A program made the position numbers and the translations under genes. A DNA stretch of 64,000 nucleotides from an uncultured Alphaproteobacteria bacterium (GTDB lineage Bacteria; Pseudomonadota; Alphaproteobacteria; Rs-D84). Where the stretch lies: NCBI GenBank assembly GCA_944389535.1, contig CALXMS010000001.1, positions 229,202 to 293,201 on the forward strand, given 5' to 3'. The notes beneath the pieces are model-generated. The model searched no databases and was not told the DNA's origin. It saw nothing but the letters and a program-made list of their open reading frames with translations. The first letter of the stretch is position 1, and every line of letters starts with the position of its first letter. This document shows positions 51,648-60,318 of the stretch, piece after piece.

Positions 51648-52342
51648 ACGTACGAATAGCAAAATTTATTGCTGACAGTGGATTCGCTTCACGACGTGAG
51701 GCAGAAAACTTGATTGAAAATGGTCGTGTAACTGTAAATGGTAATAAAATAGACAACCCAATATTTTTTGTTGGTGATACAGACGTAGTTAAGGTAGATG
51801 GTAAACTTATTTCTTGTCGAAAAGAAACAAGTTTATATGCTTTTCATAAACCGATAAATACTATGACAACCGCACGCGATCCGATGGGGCGTAGAACTGT
51901 ATACGATTGCCTGCCGATAGAATATAAAAATTTAAAATATATAGGGCGATTAGATTTTAAGACGACAGGGTTATTGTTGTTTACAAATGACGGTGCGTTG
52001 GCGCGTCGTTTGACTTTGCCGTCGTCTAACATTTCGCGCGAATATATTGCAACTGTTTCAAAGATAGATGAAAAGGGTTTAAAACGGGCACGTGGCGGAA
52101 TCACAGTAGATGGTATTAGATATAGACCAATGGAAACAAAGGTTATAGACGAAAAAAATTTACTTGTTCGTGTTACCGAAGGAAAGAAAAATGAGGTTCG
52201 TATAGTTTTACGCACTTGTGGTTGTCCTGTTATAAAATTGCATCGTATTTCTTTTGGTCCTATTAAGTTGGGAAATTTATCTGTCGGTAAAATTCGAAAA
52301 ATAGAACAGAAAACGATTGACGCGTTGTTAAAAACTCTCTAA
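51644..52342 (+). CDS. RsuA/RluB-family rRNA pseudouridine synthase
   Basis: A 232-residue enzyme with an N-terminal S4 domain (RIAKFIADSGFASRREAENLI) and a pseudouridine synthase domain with catalytic Asp104 in IGRLDFKTTGLLLFTNDG. The segment KKNEVRIVL corresponds to the conserved KNRQVRRM-type block. It resembles RluB (23S position 2605) and RsuA; I cannot choose between them. It overlaps rsmE by 4 bases, pairing two rRNA modification enzymes. Confidence 0.88.
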   Translation: MNVRIAKFIADSGFASRREAENLIENGRVTVNGNKIDNPIFFVGDTDVVKVDGKLISCRKETSLYAFHKPINTMTTARDPMGRRTVYDCLPIEYKNLKYIGRLDFKTTGLLLFTNDGALARRLTLPSSNISREYIATVSKIDEKGLKRARGGITVDGIRYRPMETKVIDEKNLLVRVTEGKKNEVRIVLRTCGCPVIKLHRISFGPIKLGNLSVGKIRKIEQKTIDALLKTL

Positions 52343-52372
52343 AATTAACTTAAAGGAAGAGGGAGTTTCAGC

Positions 52373-53356
52373 ATGAAAAAACATACAGTTGCAAAATCAA
52401 AGACGATGAAAAAAGCCAATGTTACTAAGGCAGAAGTTAAAAGTTCTAAGCCGGCAATTCACCCTTGGTCGTTATCAATTTATGTTTATTGGTTCATAAT
52501 TTTATTTTTCATTGCGGCCACATTTTATATTTTAGGGCGCAGCCATAGTAGTTGTACAGATATTAATGGCCAGGCCAATAACGTAGAAATTACAGAAGAA
52601 GCGTTGTTGCAGGCGACAGATTATTATGAAAATGCAAAAGCCAAGTTGCTTGAAGGTAACTTTTCAGATGCGATTGCTGACTTAACAACGGCGATAGATT
52701 CTGGTAATGCAACTGCAGATATGTATATCTTACGCGGCGAAGCGTATATGCAAAGCGCTGATTATAGAAGTGCATTAGCTGATTTCAATAGTGCTCTTGA
52801 AATTGATCAGGTTAATGCCGTTGCTTATTATGATCGGGCGTTGTTAAATATGCGGTTGGAAGATTATTCAACGGCTTTGTCTGATATAAATAATGCGCTG
52901 GCTGCGCAAACAGCGAATCCAACGGCTGTTTTGGAACTACGTGATTTGTATGCAAAACGCGGTCAATTGAATTTATGGTTGAAAAATTGGGAAGGGGCCG
53001 TTGCAGATTATACGAATTCGTTAGCGCGTCCAGATGGCGTTGTTAATCCTTCTGTTTACGCAGAAAGAGCAGAAGCATATACTCAATTAGGTAGCTATAG
53101 CGATGCAATAAATGATTATACGTCAGCAATACGCGTTATATCAGAACAAATTCAGGGTGCTACAAGTGCCGCAGAACGTGAAAGTTTGTCCAGTAATGCA
53201 ATGTCTTATTTCGAAAAGTCTGCCGCATTAAATCTTGCGCTTGGCGATACAGAAGCAGCGCGTGTGGATTTAGAGTCTGCTTATACAATCGCAGCGGCGC
53301 TGGTGGATAACGATAGTATGAATAGAATTCAGAATTTAATTGCAGAATTACAATAA
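52373..53356 (+). CDS. Membrane-anchored TPR protein
   Basis: A 327-residue protein with a basic N terminus, one membrane helix (about residues 39-59, WFIILFFIAATFYILG) and at least five TPR units. Examples are ADMYILRGEAYMQSADYRSALADFNSAL, AVAYYDRALLNMRLEDYSTALSDINNAL and SVYAERAEAYTQLGSYSDAINDYTSAI. The soluble part likely faces the periplasm as a scaffold. A GGAAGAGGGAG ribosome site precedes the ATG. A terminator identical to the one after lpxD follows. No specific function is assigned. Confidence 0.78.
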   Translation: MKKHTVAKSKTMKKANVTKAEVKSSKPAIHPWSLSIYVYWFIILFFIAATFYILGRSHSSCTDINGQANNVEITEEALLQATDYYENAKAKLLEGNFSDAIADLTTAIDSGNATADMYILRGEAYMQSADYRSALADFNSALEIDQVNAVAYYDRALLNMRLEDYSTALSDINNALAAQTANPTAVLELRDLYAKRGQLNLWLKNWEGAVADYTNSLARPDGVVNPSVYAERAEAYTQLGSYSDAINDYTSAIRVISEQIQGATSAAERESLSSNAMSYFEKSAALNLALGDTEAARVDLESAYTIAAALVDNDSMNRIQNLIAELQ

Positions 53357-53370
53357 ATTTAAACAGATAA

Positions 53371-53400
53371 AAAAAATCCCGCACAAAGCGGGATTTTTTA
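53371..53400. terminator. Bidirectional terminator (copy A of a 30-nt repeat)
   Basis: AAAAAATCCCGC, loop ACAAA, GCGGGATTTTTT. The full 30-nt sequence is identical to that at 54962-54991. It ends the TPR gene and faces fabZ. Confidence 0.85.
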
Positions 53401-53415
53401 TCGTCGTGTTTTATA

Positions 53416-53853
53416 TTATTGTGCCTCAGCATCGATTATCGCTGTAAACGTTGCTTCAGATACTTTTTTCCCGCTTACTAATGCTATGCCGTGGAATTTG
53501 TACAGTCTCATTTTTGACATTACCAATTCAACGTGTAATTCTAATACGTCACCGGGTTTTACCATATGAGAAAATTTAATTTTTTCCATCGTTGTAAAAT
53601 AACCCAAATTTTTTCCGTTTTTAATATCTAGTTGCGACATTGCTATAAAACAAGCAGTTTGCGCAAGTGCCTCTACAATTAATACCCCAGGCATGATTGG
53701 ATTGCCAGGAAAGTGACCTGTACACCAAAACTCGTTATCTCGTACGTATTTAATACCCACACCGCTTGTCTCATTATATTCACGGATTTCATCAACTAAT
53801 CGCATATCACCGCGATGCGGTATAACCTTTTCTATACCTTTTGCGTCTATCAT
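53416..53853 (-). CDS. fabZ: 3-hydroxyacyl-[ACP] dehydratase FabZ
   Basis: FabZ dehydrates 3-hydroxyacyl-ACP in fatty acid elongation. The hot-dog fold enzyme (145 residues) has its active-site His47 in GHFPGNPIMPGVLIVEALAQ (first 20 residues of the motif) and catalytic Glu61. IPHRGDMRLVDEI and FSHMVKPGDVLELHVEL are conserved. It follows lpxD as in the skp-lpxD-fabZ-lpxA cluster. lpxA, lpxB and bamA are missing from the window. Confidence 0.95.
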   Translation of the reverse strand: MIDAKGIEKVIPHRGDMRLVDEIREYNETSGVGIKYVRDNEFWCTGHFPGNPIMPGVLIVEALAQTACFIAMSQLDIKNGKNLGYFTTMEKIKFSHMVKPGDVLELHVELVMSKMRLYKFHGIALVSGKKVSEATFTAIIDAEAQ

Positions 53854-53869
53854 TTATTACTCTCCTTAT

Positions 53870-54913
53870 TTAATTCTTTGCGTTTTTACGTAACCACGCA
53901 TAGTGACGCATAAACTCTGTTCCAGCCCCTGCTGGGTACCCCATGTGGCGCTGACCGTCTGGTACATTTCTAAATACACCGCTATGTGCACCGATCTCTG
54001 CATCATTGCCAATGTGAACGCCGTTTGCAATACCAACTTGACCTGCCAACAATGCACGATCCCCGACAACTGTGCCGCCTGCTAAACCGACTTGTCCAGC
54101 CAAGAAACATTCAGAACCAATTACAACCCCATGCGCTATTTGACATAAATTATCTATTTTCGTCCCGTCACCGATCCGTGTATCTGTCATTGCACCCCTA
54201 TCAATACATGTATTAGAACCAATTGAAACCCGATCTCCGATTATGACTCGACCAACATGCGGAATAAAAACGTTATGACCGTTTTGACGAGTATAACCAA
54301 AACCATCTTTACCAATAACCGCACCAGCGTTTATTACGCAGTCAGCCCCAATGGTTGCGTTTTCAATATGTACACCAGTTTGAATTATTGTTCCACGACC
54401 TATCGTTACGTTACGACCAATGTACGCACCAGGATATATTTTTACATCTTCTTCTATGACGCTGCCACGTTCAATTGTTGCATATTGACCAACATATACG
54501 GTACTGCGTTTACGAAAGAATACACCGCGTTCAATTGTTGCATATCTGCTTATCCCAAAACGCGGAGGTTCACGATATATTTCCCCTAATATTTTTACAA
54601 TGTTACCGCGAGGGGTTTCTGTAATCAATAAAGTGGCCCCTTTCGGTGCATTAGAAACCTGTTCCGGCTGAACTAAAATCACGCTTGCTTTGGTGTTTTT
54701 CAATACTTCAATAGGCAGTATTTTAAAAGCACTGCTGTTCTGTTCTGTAGAATAGAACGCAAGTTGACCAGGTTTTGCATCAGCAATTGGTGCCACCCCA
54801 CGAATTATCGTTTCTGGGTCACCCTTTAATTTCAGGCCGAATTTTTCGGCCAACTGACCGGCTGTTGTTTCTGTGGCTGCCGGCATGAACCAAGATTTTA
54901 TTTTGTCTAACAT
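53870..54913 (-). CDS. lpxD: UDP-3-O-acylglucosamine N-acyltransferase LpxD
   Basis: LpxD adds the N-linked acyl chain in lipid A synthesis. The 347-residue protein has an N-terminal uridine-binding domain ([21 protein letters not shown]) and a left-handed beta-helix of hexapeptide repeats, with the catalytic His in [10 protein letters not shown] and [20 protein letters not shown] nearby. I choose ATG 54913; an in-frame ATG at 54961 would sit in the tail of the upstream terminator. TATAAT ends 6 nt before ATG 54913, and no ribosome site is present. fabZ follows after 16 bases. Confidence 0.94.
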   Translation of the reverse strand: MLDKIKSWFMPAATETTAGQLAEKFGLKLKGDPETIIRGVAPIADAKPGQLAFYSTEQNSSAFKILPIEVLKNTKASVILVQPEQVSNAPKGATLLITETPRGNIVKILGEIYREPPRFGISRYATIERGVFFRKRSTVYVGQYATIERGSVIEEDVKIYPGAYIGRNVTIGRGTIIQTGVHIENATIGADCVINAGAVIGKDGFGYTRQNGHNVFIPHVGRVIIGDRVSIGSNTCIDRGAMTDTRIGDGTKIDNLCQIAHGVVIGSECFLAGQVGLAGGTVVGDRALLAGQVGIANGVHIGNDAEIGAHSGVFRNVPDGQRHMGYPAGAGTEFMRHYAWLRKNAKN

Positions 54914-54919
54914 ATCGCG

Positions 54920-54925
54920 ATTATA
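54920..54925 (-). promoter_or_regulatory. Likely -10 box of lpxD
   Basis: A TATAAT on the minus strand separated by 6 nt (CGCGAT) from the lpxD ATG. The -35 is weak. A leaderless mRNA is likely. Confidence 0.4.
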
Positions 54926-54961
54926 TACGTTTTTATTAAAAATGAAAGAAAATATTGCCAT

Positions 54962-54991
54962 AAAAAATCCCGCACAAAGCGGGATTTTTTA
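54962..54991. terminator. Terminator between skp and lpxD (copy B of a 30-nt repeat)
   Basis: Identical to the terminator at 53371-53400. On the minus strand it ends the skp transcript, so lpxD-fabZ needs its own promoter, which is visible just downstream. Confidence 0.85.
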
Positions 54992-55648
54992 GAAACCTTG
55001 TGGTGTATCCATTTTTACTTTTGATACTTTTTTATCCAAGGCCGAGATTACTTCGTCAGTAATATCAAGATTTTCAACGTTTGGATTAACGCGTGTAAAG
55101 CGACCGTCAATTACCATAGACAAATTTTTCTTTTCTATCACACCTTCAATTATTGGGTTCAAATGTTCTGTTTGAACTTCATTTAAGGCTTTCTGAAAAG
55201 AAATTTCGATGCTTTGTGCGCGTTCTGTTAAATCACGTTGCAGTTCATTAACACGATTTTGATAATCTACAACCCGACGTTGCAGCGCATCACGAGATAA
55301 TACATCTTGTGATTTTTCTATTTCTGCCTTTTCATTTTCAAGTTCTTTCTGTCTTTTTTCTAATTCATCACGTAATTTGTTTTCATAATTTTCGCGCTGT
55401 TTGTTAAGATCTTTTAATACAGCTGCATCTGTCTGAATGGCATCCATGCGAATTACCGCTATACGTAAATCAGCAGCACTGGCTGCGTCGGTTGTAACAA
55501 CTTCCATCGCTTCTTCCACAGTGGTGCCACCGCGCAGTGCACTGATACCCCATGCGCCTAAAGCCGCAACAACAATTACAACGGCAGATATGATGCCTAT
55601 TTTTGTGTATTTTTTTACAGCTGGGTTATTTGTTTTTTTGTTTACCAT
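54989..55648 (-). CDS. skp: OmpH/Skp-family periplasmic chaperone
   Basis: A 219-residue protein with a membrane segment (about residues 14-38, IGIISAVVIVVAALGAWGIS) and the OmpH/Skp domain. The domain starts IAVIRMDAIQTDAAV, continues through a long coiled-coil rich in Glu, Lys and Arg, and ends in IIEGVIEKKNLSMVIDG. Skp captures unfolded outer-membrane proteins. The uncleaved-looking anchor is longer than a usual signal peptide. I start at ATG 55648, which has AAGGA at the right distance; an ATG nine bases upstream overlaps the ribosome site. skp-lpxD-fabZ is a conserved order. Confidence 0.88.
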   Translation of the reverse strand: MVNKKTNNPAVKKYTKIGIISAVVIVVAALGAWGISALRGGTTVEEAMEVVTTDAASAADLRIAVIRMDAIQTDAAVLKDLNKQRENYENKLRDELEKRQKELENEKAEIEKSQDVLSRDALQRRVVDYQNRVNELQRDLTERAQSIEISFQKALNEVQTEHLNPIIEGVIEKKNLSMVIDGRFTRVNPNVENLDITDEVISALDKKVSKVKMDTPQGF

Positions 55649-55725
55649 AATTTCCATCCTTTTTATATGTTATGTTGGAAGTATAGCAATAAAAATATTA
55701 ATTTCAAATTGAAAGTTTAGTAAAA

Positions 55726-56400
55726 TTATCTTGCAGGAACAAGGCGTATCTCAACACGACGGTTAGTTAAGCGCCCTATATCATCTTGGGCCGCAATCGG
55801 ACGAGTCGCACCCCTGCCAACAATAAACATTCTTGCTGTCTTTATATCGTTCTTAGCAAAAAATACACCTACCCTTTGCGCCATGTCTAATGACAATGCC
55901 TGTGCTTGTTGCGTCGCCATTGAATCCGTATACCCAGCAATTTCTATAAAGGTAGCGTTGTATTTTTTTAATATCTTGGTAATCGTTTTAAGGGTGTCCG
56001 CACCTTCTGAAGAAATGTCTGGAAAGTTTAAGTCCATAATAGCATCCCTAACTAAAATAATTACTACATCAGTTCCTGCTCTTTGTACAGAGATTCCAGG
56101 TTTTCGTAAAGCATCATATAGCTCATATTCTAGTTTGGTCATATAAGCTATGCTTGTTGCGGTATCATTTTTTACTTTTTCCCCATAATCCATTTCAACA
56201 GGAGAATCAACAGATGTAACAAGAGTCCCACCTGCACCTAAAAACACAGGAGTTTTAGCAATCCGCGCCGTTTCCGTCATGTCGGTAAAACTTGCACCAC
56301 GTAAGTATTGTGGCCATGTATATCGCTGCGGACTATGATATTTAGCGCAGCCGGTAAATAGTAAAATTATAGATAATAAAAAGTATAGTTTATGATTCAT
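55726..56400 (-). CDS. OmpA-family lipoprotein downstream of a prepilin
   Basis: A 224-residue lipoprotein (lipobox LFTGC) with a C-terminal OmpA-like domain: IEIAGYTDSMATQQAQALSLDMAQRVGVFF and NRRVEIRLVP. The Asp and Arg expected for peptidoglycan contact are present. The first ~100 residues are not recognised. It begins immediately after the stop codon of the prepilin gene at 56401, so it is co-translated, which suggests that it may anchor the apparatus using that prepilin. This is the third OmpA-like protein in the window. Confidence 0.83.
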   Translation of the reverse strand: MNHKLYFLLSIILLFTGCAKYHSPQRYTWPQYLRGASFTDMTETARIAKTPVFLGAGGTLVTSVDSPVEMDYGEKVKNDTATSIAYMTKLEYELYDALRKPGISVQRAGTDVVIILVRDAIMDLNFPDISSEGADTLKTITKILKKYNATFIEIAGYTDSMATQQAQALSLDMAQRVGVFFAKNDIKTARMFIVGRGATRPIAAQDDIGRLTNRRVEIRLVPAR

Positions 56401-56868
56401 TTAGTCCGTTGGTTCCACAAAGAATGATATTTTATTCGTTTTCGTAGAAAAGCAATTCGGTGAAGTTGAATTATCAACACCATTTACAGTCATGCTTGTC
56501 GCCCAAGAAGGTTTCGAAGCAGTAAAGTATTGGCATTCTCCTTCGCTTAATTGGGTTAAATTGATGGAATAACCAGCACCATTATTCGTTGCGGATACAG
56601 ACCAATCGTCGCCACCAATGGGGGCTTTTGTATTTTTTAACGCCCCTGCTGACACAAGGTAATCAACGGATAAACCCGTATAATCACCACGCATCCCTAG
56701 TAATAACTTTGTGTTTTTTGCAATCTGTTCCAGTTCAACAGAAGCAATTTTTCGCATTTGATTACTTCTTATCGAATTATACATGCCTATTGCGGCCGCA
56801 CTCATTAAACCAGCAACTGCCAATACGCCTATAATTTCTATCATTGATGCGCCGCGTTCTTGTGTCAT
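56401..56868 (-). CDS. Type IV prepilin-like protein
   Basis: A 155-residue protein with a class III signal: a short leader ending in Gly6, then ASMIEIIGVLAVAGLMSAAA with Glu at mature position 5. This is a prepilin peptidase site and the hydrophobic helix of a pilin. RSNQMRKIASVELEQIAKNTK continues the helix. Two cysteines (in GECQYF and NCFST) may form the C-terminal disulphide loop. It resembles the PilS or type IVb pilins. It lies between dnaX (11-base gap) and an OmpA-like lipoprotein (no gap). Confidence 0.85.
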   Translation of the reverse strand: MTQERGASMIEIIGVLAVAGLMSAAAIGMYNSIRSNQMRKIASVELEQIAKNTKLLLGMRGDYTGLSVDYLVSAGALKNTKAPIGGDDWSVSATNNGAGYSINLTQLSEGECQYFTASKPSWATSMTVNGVDNSTSPNCFSTKTNKISFFVEPTD

Positions 56869-56879
56869 TTTTTCCTCTT

Positions 56880-58424
56880 TTATTTTATTCCAACTATTTC
56901 CGCATCTGAAAATAAATCCATCGCACTTGCAACCATTGGATCAGCTTCTATTTCTTCTTTCTTTTGTTCGGTAATAGTATGGGTGTTTTGCGATTCTTCA
57001 ATTCGTTCCATGGTCCATGTTTTGCCGGTTTTATCGTTTAACCATGTTACCATTTTGTGAGCAAAATCTGCATCACCGCGTCTATCAAAATATTTTATTG
57101 TCTGATTCATAATTTCGATAACTTCAATATTACTGGTATAATATGAATATAACAAAATTTCTTTAGATTCTTGCAGCGCTTTTGCTAAATCACCGGCCGT
57201 TTCTATATTTAATTGGTTGTTGATTTTATCTGTTGTAGATGCAGATATATGCGGCGTGGTGTCGTTTTGACTTTGTACTGATTTTTGCTTTTTTAATATT
57301 TCAGGTACTGAAGGCATGTCAGCAATATGCATTAAACGAACTATCAACATGTCAAAACATTGTTTTTGGTTGCCAGATGCCTGCATTTCTGGAACCGCTG
57401 CGACCATTACTTGCCATATTCTAGAAAGCGTGTTTAAAGATATGTGCGAATTTATTCTTTTTATTTGTTCGCGCTGATCTGCGGTATACGGAGAATTTGT
57501 TATTTCCCCAGCGTGAATTGCTGGATGCATTCGTGTCGCCCAATGCGTCCATTCCATCATATCGCTTAACAGCATGGCCAAATCAGCACCATTTGTATAG
57601 ATTTCGTCCGCTTTGTTTAAGGTCGCAGATGTATCACCAGATAATAACGTTTCCATAAAGTTAACAACGACACCACGGTCAGCTCTTTTTAGCATATCAA
57701 GAACAGATTGTTCGTCTACATGGCCACCGGTCTGAGCAATTGCTTGATCTAATAAAGATAATCCATCTCTTACGGAACCGTCGGCAGCTCTTGCAAGTAA
57801 TTCATTTGCCGCGTCACTTAATTCAATTTTTTCTTGTTCTGCAATCCATGCGAAATGTTGTTTCAATGTTTCTACGGGTACACGAACCAAATCAAAACGC
57901 TGACAGCGAGATAAAATGGTAACAGGTACTTTACGTATTTCCGTCGTTGCCAGAATGAAAATTACATGGGCAGGGGGTTCTTCAAGCGTCTTTAATAAAG
58001 CATTAAATGCGCTGGTCGATAACATATGAACTTCGTCGATTATATATACCTTGTATCTACCATTTGTTGGGCGATATTGTGCTGCGTCTAAAATATCGCG
58101 CATGTTATCAACGCCCGTATGCGACGCTGCGTCAATTTCTAATACGTCTATATGTTGCCCAGCGGCTATGGCACGACAGTTTTCACATGTGCCGCATGGT
58201 GACGCCGTCGGACCGTCAGAAGAAAGGCAGTTTAATGCCTTGGCTAAAATTCTTGCCGTACTGGTCTTACCTGTACCTCGAATACCAGTAAATATGTATG
58301 CATGAGCTATTCTGCCAGTATTAATGGCAGTCGTTAATGTTTTAACTAATACGTCTTGTCCGATAAGGGATTTAAAATCTTGACTGCGATATTTGCGCGC
58401 TAAAACGGTGTAATTACTATCCAT
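56880..58424 (-). CDS. dnaX: DNA polymerase III subunits gamma/tau
   Basis: DnaX is the clamp-loader ATPase. Walker A is GIRGTGKT (47-54), the zinc site is C66, C77, C80, C83, and IIDEVHMLS is the DExx motif; RCQRFDL contains the arginine finger. The 514-residue product is the tau-like form. A slippery heptamer A AAA AAG occurs at codons 377-379 with a -1 stop 21 codons later, which would yield a gamma-like form of ~399 residues. An AAGGAAG ribosome site precedes the ATG. It heads a unit with a prepilin and an OmpA lipoprotein; ybaB and recR, its usual partners, are not adjacent. Confidence 0.96.
   Translation of the reverse strand: MDSNYTVLARKYRSQDFKSLIGQDVLVKTLTTAINTGRIAHAYIFTGIRGTGKTSTARILAKALNCLSSDGPTASPCGTCENCRAIAAGQHIDVLEIDAASHTGVDNMRDILDAAQYRPTNGRYKVYIIDEVHMLSTSAFNALLKTLEEPPAHVIFILATTEIRKVPVTILSRCQRFDLVRVPVETLKQHFAWIAEQEKIELSDAANELLARAADGSVRDGLSLLDQAIAQTGGHVDEQSVLDMLKRADRGVVVNFMETLLSGDTSATLNKADEIYTNGADLAMLLSDMMEWTHWATRMHPAIHAGEITNSPYTADQREQIKRINSHISLNTLSRIWQVMVAAVPEMQASGNQKQCFDMLIVRLMHIADMPSVPEILKKQKSVQSQNDTTPHISASTTDKINNQLNIETAGDLAKALQESKEILLYSYYTSNIEVIEIMNQTIKYFDRRGDADFAHKMVTWLNDKTGKTWTMERIEESQNTHTITEQKKEEIEADPMVASAMDLFSDAEIVGIK
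57288..57294 (-). other. Candidate -1 frameshift site in dnaX
   Basis: The minus-strand heptamer A AAA AAG is in the same phase as the E. coli dnaX slip site. In the -1 frame 20 sense codons follow, then TAA at 57226-57228. No strong stimulatory hairpin or upstream Shine-Dalgarno-like element is obvious, so the efficiency is uncertain; transcriptional slippage on six A is an alternative. Confidence 0.55.
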
Positions 58425-58507
58425 TGCTTAAACTTCCTTTTGGAAAAGCATAGCAAAACATAGTAAAATTTCAAGCAGTAAAGTATATTTATAACGCGAT
58501 AATTAAA

Positions 58508-58816
58508 CTATTTTTCGTTTGTGATAAAATCTGGAAATGTCATGTCTTCTTCTTCAGAAGAATCAATAGTTTCAACTGCGTCTGTTTGTTCTTCAACAAT
58601 AGATGTTTTATCTTTTGGATCACGCGTTGAATCGATTTTACCTTGCTCTGCGTTTACAATGCGGCCATAATGTTCAGCCGTTTGCATTAAACGTTCGCGT
58701 TCAACTTCATCTGCAGTTTGACGCGCTAAATCCATGTATTGTTTTCTTTTTTGACGCCATTTATGACAGCGTTGTATCATCAGTCCGACAGATGATTGGT
58801 TTTTCTTGTTTTGCAT
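58508..58816 (-). CDS. DUF4167-type protein
   Basis: A 102-residue protein similar to DUF4167, a family found in alphaproteobacteria. The conserved part is RKQYMDLARQTADEVERERLMQTAEHYGRIVNAEQG, like LA..A...GD....E...QHAEHY.R. The rest is an acidic, low-complexity tail (SSEEEDMTFPDF). Function is unknown; a nucleic acid or ribosome role has been suggested only from its basic N terminus, which is KWRQKRK here. No ribosome site precedes the ATG. Confidence 0.72.
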   Translation of the reverse strand: MQNKKNQSSVGLMIQRCHKWRQKRKQYMDLARQTADEVERERLMQTAEHYGRIVNAEQGKIDSTRDPKDKTSIVEEQTDAVETIDSSEEEDMTFPDFITNEK

Positions 58817-58962
58817 ATTCGTTTTTTTTGTTGTAGGAAAACATTTAATAGCATTTTTTTGCTATCACTTATTTAACGAAAAGAATAATACTCAATCTTA
58901 AAAGCAATTGCAATATTTTTTTTCAGTTGCTAACATTTATCAAGTAGGAGGGACGTTTAAAG
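58817..58962. other. Intergenic region between DUF4167 gene and pilin operon
   Basis: This AT-rich gap contains a small inverted repeat ATAGCA/TGCTAT (58848-58865) and the ribosome site GGAGGG (58947-58952) of the pilin operon. No clear promoter pair was identified. Confidence 0.4.
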
Positions 58963-60318
58963 GTGCAAAGACAAAACGGAAATTTTTTATTACAAGCGTT
59001 ATTGGCTTTAGCGCTGATTTTTTCGTTTATGCCCTTTTTTGCACAGCGTCTTTCTGAACGAGATCTAGACGCTCAAATGTATGCATCTACCCAGAAAGTA
59101 GAAGTTGCACAAACTGCCGCAAGAATATTTATTCGTGAAAGAGCTAATGATTTACCATATGATGCGACCGTCGTTTCCGGTAACGCGTTTTCTGATTTGT
59201 TGGAATCATATGGTTTGCCGTTAGGTTTTGTTCCGAAAACGGCACTGGGGCAAGATATTTCATTAGTTATAAATAAAACACCGCTTGTCGTTACCGCTTA
59301 TCTACAATTAACAGGTGGAAAATTAACTCCTGTTCAATTGTCAGAATTGGCGCGTCGTATTGGTTTTTATGCGTCTGTTTCTGGTGATGTAATTATGGTA
59401 GGTCTTGCCTTAGATTCAACATATTCTGATTTGGTGCTTAGAAACGAAACGGATTTAGACAGCAGTGCATTTTTGGCAGATTTAGATATTGGGGGATTTT
59501 CTGTTAATAATGTAAGAGAGGCTTTTGCTCGTCGTGGAACATTTGATAGTGGACAATTTAACACTTTATCAATATATGGTCTGGAAGACGGTCGTAAGGT
59601 TAGAAATACAATTGATGTTATGATTGCAGATAAGGCTGTGTTTCAAAGCTCTGTCGGTGAATCTGCCTTATCTTTAACGCGTGGTTCTTTATATGCGGGT
59701 GACGTTTCTACGCGTACAATATCAATGTTTGGAGATACGGGTAATTTTACTTCTAATAACGCATCGGTTTATGAATTTGCTATGACGGCGGGTCGGACAA
59801 GTTTTTATGGACCACTTAATTGGACCGTTAACGGTAATGTGGTTAGTCAAAATATTAATTTTAGTGTGGAAAGATTAGATATAGATTCTTACATAGATTC
59901 TTCGCGTGGACAGGATGTGTATATTGATCCGGATGATTTAGAGTATTTATCTAGGAGCGGTTTAGAAACAAATACAATAATAGTTTCTAATATAACAATG
60001 CGCGATCAAACGTCAGATGCATTAAATCAGGGGGAAACGGGGGCCGTCGTAATAGATATTAGACCGGCGGGTACGTCAATCTTACCAGACGTTTTATTAG
60101 ATTATATTAGTAATGATTCTTTTTCAATAATCAGTAACCCTGCCGCAGAAGACAGTAAATTCCAAAGTTGTCGCGATATCATATCTGATTTAGAAGGGCG
60201 TTATAATGATAAGTCTTTATCTCAATATATTATATGCCAGTATTACTTTTGGCAGCGTTTGGAAAAAAGAATTAATATAAAACAATGCTTGTTGGAAGAT
60301 GGAAGTGACTGCAGGTAA
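58963..60318 (+). CDS. Giant prepilin-like protein 1 (Gln instead of Glu5)
   Basis: A 451-residue protein starting at GTG 58963, with GGAGGG before it. The N terminus MQRQNG is followed by NFLLQALLALALIFSFMPFF: a class III signal cleaved after Gly6, with Gln at mature position 5 where pilins have Glu. The C-terminal ~400 residues are rich in beta-strand-like and Ser/Thr/Asn residues. Cysteines lie near the end (CRDI, ICQY, KQCLL, DCR). Lack of Glu5 is known for the tip pseudopilin GspK, so a tip role is possible. It overlaps the next gene by 20 bases. Function inferred only from the N terminus and operon. Confidence 0.75.
   Translation: MQRQNGNFLLQALLALALIFSFMPFFAQRLSERDLDAQMYASTQKVEVAQTAARIFIRERANDLPYDATVVSGNAFSDLLESYGLPLGFVPKTALGQDISLVINKTPLVVTAYLQLTGGKLTPVQLSELARRIGFYASVSGDVIMVGLALDSTYSDLVLRNETDLDSSAFLADLDIGGFSVNNVREAFARRGTFDSGQFNTLSIYGLEDGRKVRNTIDVMIADKAVFQSSVGESALSLTRGSLYAGDVSTRTISMFGDTGNFTSNNASVYEFAMTAGRTSFYGPLNWTVNGNVVSQNINFSVERLDIDSYIDSSRGQDVYIDPDDLEYLSRSGLETNTIIVSNITMRDQTSDALNQGETGAVVIDIRPAGTSILPDVLLDYISNDSFSIISNPAAEDSKFQSCRDIISDLEGRYNDKSLSQYIICQYYFWQRLEKRINIKQCLLEDGSDCR

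Noticed and set aside
54914..54961. lpxD start at 54961
   Set aside because: That ATG is in the T-tail of the upstream terminator; homology and the -10 box favour ATG 54913.
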